From NCBI GenBank assembly GCA_007922195.1, contig ML682008.1, positions 9,563,191-9,627,190 of the forward strand: DNA of 64,000 nucleotides, written 5' to 3'. Below are positions 58,925-64,000 of the stretch, one piece after another (the stretch's first letter is position 1; every line of letters starts with the position of its first letter). A program made the position numbers and the translations under genes. This DNA is from Podocnemis expansa (lineage: Eukaryota > Chordata > Testudines > Podocnemididae). The notes below the pieces were generated by a model that saw only the letters and a list, made by a program, of their open reading frames with translations, had not been told where the DNA came from and made no database searches.

Positions 58925-59090
58925 CCCCCTGCAGGTACTGCAGCAGTATATCACAATCCTTTTGATACCAGGGACCAGTTTCCTATACTGTCAAAGAAGA
59001 CCTCAGCCTTCAGATGCTGTGCCAGGAAGTTCTCAGGGACCAATGCCAGTCCATGGACCAGTCACTGAGAAACACTGACCTAGAGAGCTG
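58925..59090. mobile_element. hAT-like fragment
   Basis: ACCAGGGACCAGTTTCC on the left and CCATGGACCAGTCACTGAG then AAACACTGA on the right have the organisation of a degraded hAT MITE ending in the inverse of CAGTGTTTCTCAG. No duplication was found. Confidence 0.4.
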
Positions 59091-59970
59091 CTGGTCTGGG
59101 ATGTAGGGCTTCAGGGTTTTTGTTGGTTGGTTGGTTGGGGGGGGGGGGGAGCACACAGGGTGGTGAGGTGAGGATGTTGGTCAGGGAAACGATTTCCCTA
59201 CACTTTTGGAAAATGCAAATGTTTGGAAAGGTGGTTCCGTCTTTGCTTTTTGTGGTGTAATCATTGCTACTTCACATTTTTCCTTAAAAGAATAAAATGC
59301 TGACAACTGCAATCTAAGCCTCAATTTACATTTAATCCTGTTACAGATCAGAAGCAATTTTTCAAAGCAGCAGAGCAGCCTAGAAATACTAGAATTAATA
59401 GATTTTCTAAATGGAGAATACAGTAGTCTCATCATGAGGAAAAATCTTACTGGAATTTAAGAATAGTAAATCTTAATAGGCGAGTAGATTTGACATTTGC
59501 ACTGGGTGTTTATTTTACATCAATGCAGTGGATAAGCAAATAAATAATTTGACACTTAATGGAATGCTACTATTTGTTAGTGCTAATATATCTCTTGCGT
59601 GCTATGAAAATACATAAGCACATTAATACGGTTTTGATACACAGTATTATCATTTTCATAACTACACTGCTATACATTTTTCCATTATCGTTCCAAAGTG
59701 TTCTTAGAAACTGCTTCCACTTCTTTGTCCTCAGACTTTCACTCAAAGAATGGAGAGAGCAGCCATGGCCTGCATTTTAAGACTATATGAATCTGCACTT
59801 AGCCTTTGTCCGACATTTTTAAAGTACATAAAACAATCCATGCAGCTGTGTAGAAAAAAATTTTTTGGACAATGAGCTAAAGGAGTAACTTGCCAAAATG
59901 AAATTTATACACAGAAGGCTTGTACCAAACTTACAACTTTTTAAAAAATACTAAGAAACATATTTGGTAC

Positions 59971-60113
59971 CTGCAATGTATACAGATAGGCACATCTTCA
60001 TGCTCCTGGTATTCTCTCATTAAGCTGATCATGTCCAGAATAGAATCAAAAGACGAAGGAACATCATGGTCAGGCCAGTTCACATAATGAAACTGATATA
60101 CCCTACGCGTTTC
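59971..60113 (-). CDS. PTPN12: PTPN12 exon: WPD loop and start of the catalytic signature
   Basis: This 143-nt exon starts in phase 0 after the acceptor at 60114-60115 and ends two bases into a Ser codon before a gtacc donor. It encodes 47 residues. [20 protein letters not shown] contains the mobile WPD loop, whose Asp acts as general acid in catalysis (Asp199 in human PTPN12). The exon ends with PICIHC plus AG, so the catalytic cysteine (Cys231 in human) is the last complete codon and the P-loop is split between exons. The sequence is almost identical to mammalian PTPN12, which indicates strong purifying selection. Confidence 0.97.
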
Positions 60114-60461
60114 CTAAGAAAAAAATTTGAATCAAATACACATTAATTTTATGTAATGTATGATCGTTCTCTGCACAAGTTATTTTTCAGATCAAAGATT
60201 TTCACTGTGAAGACAACAGACGCTGTATTTAGCCAGAGTAAAGGATAGACTTGAAGTAAGATTTTTTTGAGGGCTGATGATATACAGCAAACAATGGCAC
60301 AACAGCAGATGAAACATTTTTGGTATCAGGGTTGATACAGAAATCAAGATGTCCAGTTTTGTTACAACAATTCAAGGACCATCTTTCTGTACAAGTTAAA
60401 TCTTGTAATCTTAAGATATATCAAATAAAAAGTAAATATCTGCTGACAAACTTGTTTAAGT

Positions 60462-60579
60462 CAGTGGTTTTCAACCTTTTTTTTCATTTGCAGACCTATG
60501 GAAAAAATTTCAAATGAAGGTGCAGACCCCTTTGGAGATGTTAGTTTGTGGTCCATGAACAACAGGTTAAAAACTACTG
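60462..60579. mobile_element. hAT MITE, 118 bp
   Basis: It starts CAGTGGTTTTCAACCTT and ends AGGTTAAAAACTACTG, the inverse of CAGTAGTTTTTAACCT, so 16-bp terminal repeats with two mismatches. The flanks GTTTAAGT and CTTAAATC are only partly alike. The interior has GCAGACC-type motifs near both ends. Confidence 0.68.
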
Positions 60580-60587
60580 CTTAAATC

Positions 60588-61387
60588 CCATGGAAAAAGT
60601 TGAAAACAGTGACTACTGAGAAGAAAGACAATTCAAATAGTGTAACTCAGATGTTCAGACCTCAGCTTTTTTCTTTTGTTGAACCTACAAAATCCACATA
60701 GCTAAGAGTGAGATGTATTCTATTCCGACTTATACATCAACTAAATGTATACCCTTTTACACCTGTATATGCCCATTGGAGACAAGAAGGTTGCACATAC
60801 GTCACTATAAAGATGTGCAAGGAAGAACACAACACACTAACACAGTGACATTCAGATCACATGAAGAGTTTGTGGGATTGGCAAAATAATACATTGTAAA
60901 TTTAGGGTTTGGGTAAGAACCTTTTCTAACAGAACCAAACTAGCAGACTAAGAAAAGTAGTGTATATGATGTTCCAATGAGCATTTCAGAGAAGTGGCTA
61001 AGAAAGGGGTTTTCATATAATTTGTTCAAGCTCATCTACAGACAACTGATATTAATTTTCCTCCTTTGTAGAAGTGTAACCATCATGAGACAAAATAGGA
61101 AATTTGTAATATAATAATGGATAGTGTTTGGTCATGTCTAGAAAAAAAATCCCTTGAGTCACAGAACACGTTAAGTACAACTATCAAACTTCCCTAAAAT
61201 AACCTGGCAATGTCTCTTAATTGTCTTGTTCTGGATGTGGAGGCACGAAAACTGTGTGAAAAGTTAATTCAATCTATAGAGCTGCCATCCTTGGCTTTAC
61301 TGTGGAGATGGTAAACAAAGTGCCAATTGCATCTGGTTTTGTTACTAAGGGGGGGGGGTGTTTTTTGTGTTAATATAGTGGACAGAT
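60588..61387. other. PTPN12 intron, nothing recognised
   Basis: AT-rich sequence with a G run at about 61350. No gene or repeat boundary was seen. Confidence 0.6.
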
Positions 61388-61486
61388 ATCCAGATCTGAA
61401 GGGGCAGCCGTGTTAGTCTAGTTTATTAAAACAAACAAAGACTCCTGTGGCATTTAAAGATTAACAAATGTATTTATTGCATGAGC

Positions 61487-61515
61487 TTTCATGGGACAAA
61501 ATCCCATTTCATCAG
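61487..61515 (-). ncRNA. Hammerhead-ribozyme-like motif in Penelope tail
   Basis: On the minus strand the order is CTGATGA (complement of 61509-61515), one A, a 6-bp hairpin ATGGGA-TTTTG-TCCCAT, then GAAA (complement of 61487-61490), followed by GCTCATGC. CUGAUGA and GAAA flanking helix II are the conserved boxes of the hammerhead, and Penelope-like elements are known to carry such ribozymes. Helix III would be very short (GC-UCAU-GC). The UH cleavage site expected after it is not clear in this copy, and the extra A is atypical. Activity is not shown. Confidence 0.45.
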
Positions 61516-61561
61516 ATGCTTTGAAGGTGGGGGAACTTATGTAAGTTATGTATGTAAGAAA

Positions 61562-61740
61562 CAGAGCCGTAACATGGCATTTTGCCACCTGGGGCACATT
61601 CCGATCGGAACACGCCCCTTCCCATTAGCAGTGCTCAGAGCCAGTGCTGCGAAGCCGTCTCTTCAATAGTGCAGCTCTATTGACCTGCTTCAGACCACCC
61701 GGGGCCGTGTGCTGTCGGCCCCGCTGTAGTTATGGCCCTG
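61562..61740. mobile_element. hAT MITE inside the Penelope-like element
   Basis: It starts CAGAGCCGTAACATGG and ends GTAGTTATGGCCCTG, inverted ends of the type CAGxGCCxTAAC. The flanks GTAAGAAA (61554-61561) and GTAAAAAC (61741-61748) agree at six of eight positions. It is GC-rich inside. Confidence 0.72.
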
Positions 61741-61748
61741 GTAAAAAC

Positions 61749-62113
61749 ATGTTATCCTGTGCCAGAAATGTCCCTCTGCCTTATATATTGGACAAATAGG
61801 ACCGTCTCTGCACAAAAGAATAAATGGCCACAAATCTGACATCAAAAATCACAATGTTCTAAAACCAGTAGGTGAGCATTTCAATCTTCCTGATCACTCC
61901 ATTGACGATTTATTAATTGCTGTGCTCAGACAGATGAATACCAGATCAAGGCTTCACAGAAAAGCTGTGAGATTGAATTTATTTGCAAGCTTGATTGCAC
62001 TGCTTCAGGGCTTAATAGTGATGCTGGATTTTTCTCTCATTACAACAGGTGATTTGACCTCATCTTTCTTTATATGCTGTTGCCCAATGTTTGAATCTTT
62101 ACAACTGCTTTGA
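61749..62113 (+). pseudogene. Penelope GIY-YIG endonuclease, truncated
   Basis: One open frame reads VILCQKCPSALYIGQIGPSL, HKRINGHKSDIKNH, KPVGEHFNLPDHSIDDLL and later RSRLHRKAVRLNLF. The CxxC pair followed by LYIG, HKR and GEHFN is the GIY-YIG nuclease module that sits C-terminal to the reverse transcriptase in Penelope-like elements. The frame is open to 62113, but it lacks its N-terminal part and the RT, so it is a fragment. The Met at 61922 inside it is not a real start. Confidence 0.82.
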
Positions 62114-62667
62114 TTTGCCGCTGGTGTGACACCTGTTCCCATAACTTACACTTCCCTGCAGCTATTTCCTCCCATTCTGTAGGTCCCACTCCCAACTTCA
62201 AAGTGTCTGACTAAGTGGGATTTTCTTCCATTAAAGCTCATACAATAAATAAATTCATTAGTCTTAAAGTGCCACAGGACTCCTTGTTTGTTTTACTGAA
62301 CTAGACTAACATGGCTGCCCTTTTGGATCTACTAAAAACTGGTGCATATATTCAATTAAACAAAGAATCCCTACTATAAGAACAGATAGTATTTTAAAAG
62401 ATGTTTCATGATCCTTGTGTGTAACTAAACTACTTACATCCTTCCAAACTTGATAATGTATACAAGCACAGAACAAAGTTTTTATTCTTTTAATATCAAG
62501 AATTTTAGTAACTTAATTTTTTCCATTAGTTTCCTTGATTATTTACCATCTGATATCTCCGAAGCAATATTAAATCATCTGAGATTAAGACCAAAAATGC
62601 AAAGCAAAAACAGTCTATTTCAGCCACTCTCCTGAGTGCGGAAATCTTTCATATTTTATCTACTTAC

Positions 62668-62727
62668 ATTTTGAAATTCAAGTAACAGTGTTCTAATATA
62701 GTAGTCTGTTCTTGCTTGTTCAGCTTC
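62668..62727 (-). CDS. PTPN12: PTPN12 exon: phosphatase domain segment before the WPD loop
   Basis: This 60-nt exon is phase 0 at both ends, has an AG acceptor at 62728-62729 and a gtaagta donor below 62668. It encodes 20 residues beginning EAEQARTDYYIRTL and ending LLEFQN. The human counterpart differs only at two positions (EDEQ, and F for the second Y). It corresponds to about residues 165-184 of human PTPN12, in the beta-sheet region preceding the catalytic WPD loop. Nothing in it is broken. No further coding exon was recognised between here and the right edge. Confidence 0.95.
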
Positions 62728-62729
62728 CT

Positions 62730-63695
62730 AAATGAGAGGAAAGAGCTGTGAATGGACAGGAATTTTTAATATACAACAAATTAGATATAAATCCCAACTT
62801 TATTCTCTATAGTGTCATGTGAACACAAATAATCCACTTCAATTTGTAAGACATACCTGAAAAGTCAAACTGTGTAACAGCTATTTATCTGCTATGAAAC
62901 CAGACAGGTAAACATATTTTACAATGTTTTTTTTTTAAAAGTGAAGAAAGATTTTCAGTTTTTAAAAAAAAAAAAAAAAAGCTAAGTTTTTATTCAGAAG
63001 TGAAATTTTCCCACAAAGCTGTCACCAAATTCTGTCACTTTTCTCCTTGATATTTCAAAATAATGTCCCTATACCTATAATGCTTCTCCACGCTGCAAAT
63101 AACTTTATCCAACCTGTTTTCTAACTTGCTTCCTTCAATTCATCATCCGCTTGGATTAAGTTTCTTTCCTACTTGAATCCCTCCATTAGTTTCCCATCAT
63201 TTACCTAATCAAATTTAAAGTTGTTTTTCTTCTTATGACTGGACATAACTCAGTCCCTATGCTTATCATTGCATCTTTCCTTACTCTCTTCACACCATCA
63301 GTGACAGCAGCCTTCTTTCTCCCTCCATTTAATTCTTTCTCCTGATGTTTTATATTGCCACCAACTCCATGCCACATACACCACCATATCTCCCAGTATG
63401 CACCCTCACTTCCATACTAAAACCTTTTCAAGTGAGTTTGCATTTTACAGACCCTTGAACATACTATCACATCTACTCCCTTTTATGGAAGCAGAAGTGT
63501 GTTGCCATCTTCTGGTCTCACACAGCACATTCATATCTGTTCTTTATTTTTAAATGGTATATACTCAGGGCAGTGACCATCTGTGCCTTGTCCAGTGTCA
63601 AACAAAGCTGGCACTTATCCAAATATTTAATATTAATGTGGAGAGCTGTAATAAAGTTATTCACTTTTGCCATTATTCACTAAATATGCAAGATA

Positions 63696-63745
<50 letters not shown>

Positions 63746-63837
63746 ATTGATTATACATCAAACAAAGTGAGACACTACAGCCTTCTGCAGAACCAGGCAA
63801 GACAACAACTTATGTCACTGGGGATGCCCAATAATGC
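62730..63837. other. PTPN12 intron, no further exon seen
   Basis: Intron upstream of the 62668 exon. I searched the minus strand for the preceding exon (the CERYWPLYG region) and did not see it. The TA microsatellite is listed separately. Confidence 0.6.
63700..63741. repeat. (TA)n microsatellite
   Basis: About 20 uninterrupted TA units. Confidence 0.95.
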
Positions 63838-64000
63838 TGTGATTTTCAAACTTAGCGCCGGGACCAAGTACTGGGTCACAGGGCCCCCTGCTGCTGCCAC
63901 CAAAAGACTGGAAAGCATTGCTCAAAGATGTAATTGTTGGGTCATAGGTATAAATGACTTTTTTTCAACTCGGTTCCAAGAAAAAAAATGTTTGAAAACC
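63838..64000. mobile_element. Probable hAT MITE, cut by window edge
   Basis: GTGATTTTCAAACTTAG at the left and TGTTTGAAAACC at the very end are inverted (TTTTCAAAC / GTTTGAAAA). The right terminus lies outside the window, so the duplication cannot be tested. Confidence 0.5.

Larger units (their letters stand above)
61388..62335 (+). mobile_element. Penelope-like element with inverted tails
   Basis: Inverted copies of the same ~130-bp sequence lie at both ends: GGGGCAGCCGTGTTAGTCTA at 61400 and TAGACTAACATGGCTGCCC at 62303. Coding sequence for the GIY-YIG endonuclease end of a Penelope polyprotein lies between. A hAT MITE at 61562-61740 interrupts the left part. The reverse transcriptase is absent, so the copy is truncated. 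The same tail occurs alone at 8.3, 27.3, 28.7 and 49.3 kb. Confidence 0.8.
3166..62727 (-). other. PTPN12: PTPN12 (PTP-PEST) gene span, partial
   Basis: This is the span of a multi-exon gene read on the minus strand. Nine exons were located by protein similarity and by exact AG/GT boundaries: 62668-62727, 59971-60113, 57273-57339, 56518-56595, 56329-56427, 47722-47807, 19730-20706, 8701-8778 and 3166-3257. All splice phases join without a frame break. PTPN12 is a cytosolic non-receptor tyrosine phosphatase. From knowledge of the family, it dephosphorylates p130Cas, paxillin, Shc and PSTPIP-bound partners and controls focal-adhesion turnover and cell migration. The exons here correspond to about residue 165 of the human protein through its C-terminal tail. 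The first phosphatase exons lie to the right of the window. The terminal exon was not found and probably lies to the left. Introns between these exons reach about 27 kb and hold all the mobile elements listed separately. Confidence 0.97.

Noticed and set aside
1..64000. Search for a CRISPR array, operon or defence-type system
   Set aside because: Spliced vertebrate gene structure and eukaryotic transposons throughout. No spaced short repeats or prokaryotic gene layout were seen.

Overview
The window is vertebrate nuclear DNA: compact GT-AG exons of a conserved animal gene lie in long AT-rich introns packed with transposon remains. The repeats (CR1 LINEs, Penelope-like elements, DIRS retrotransposons, many small hAT elements) are those of a sauropsid genome. 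A turtle is most likely and a crocodilian possible. The species itself is not determined by the sequence.

One host gene is present, on the minus strand. Nine exons between 62727 and 3166 encode the middle of PTPN12 (PTP-PEST). They cover the second half of the phosphatase domain (the WPD loop, and the HCSAGCGRTG signature split across two exons), the Cas-SH3-binding PPPKPPR motif, one large 977-nt PEST-rich exon with the NPLH motif, and part of the C-terminal tail. All splice phases agree. The first exons lie beyond the right edge. The last exons were not found and probably lie beyond the left edge.

Everything else is intronic and largely mobile-element derived. From left to right: the end of a GC-rich hAT-like element (1-218); a CR1 carrying an 81-bp palindromic MITE (3.6-4.7 kb); a hAT copy (6.6 kb); a CR1 (7.3-8.1 kb); an inverted Penelope tail pair and a hAT MITE with perfect 8-bp target duplication (8.3-8.6 kb); a degraded minus-strand DIRS copy (8.9-13.8 kb) abutting an older DIRS gag fragment (13.8-15.1 kb); a minus-strand CR1 (18.0-19.1 kb); the GC-rich hAT-like element with perfect 8-bp duplication (24.4-24.7 kb); a plus-strand DIRS copy (29.3-35.6 kb) holding a second GC-rich hAT-like copy; a PIF/Harbinger transposase fossil (36.5-37.35 kb); a well-preserved minus-strand DIRS copy (37.4-42.9 kb); a stand-alone DIRS palindromic terminus (43.2-43.4 kb); a young CR1 with an open reading frame (46.1-47.1 kb); a degraded DIRS copy holding a Penelope fragment and a hAT MITE (48.3-51.1 kb); and a Penelope-like element with GIY-YIG coding and hammerhead-like motifs (61.4-62.3 kb).

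The most notable signals are the GC-rich short hAT-like family with an internal 50-bp tandem repeat, the hammerhead-ribozyme-like core in the Penelope tails, and repeated DIRS insertion into this one locus, each copy ending in a snap-back palindrome. No tRNA, rRNA, CRISPR or prokaryotic-type system was seen.
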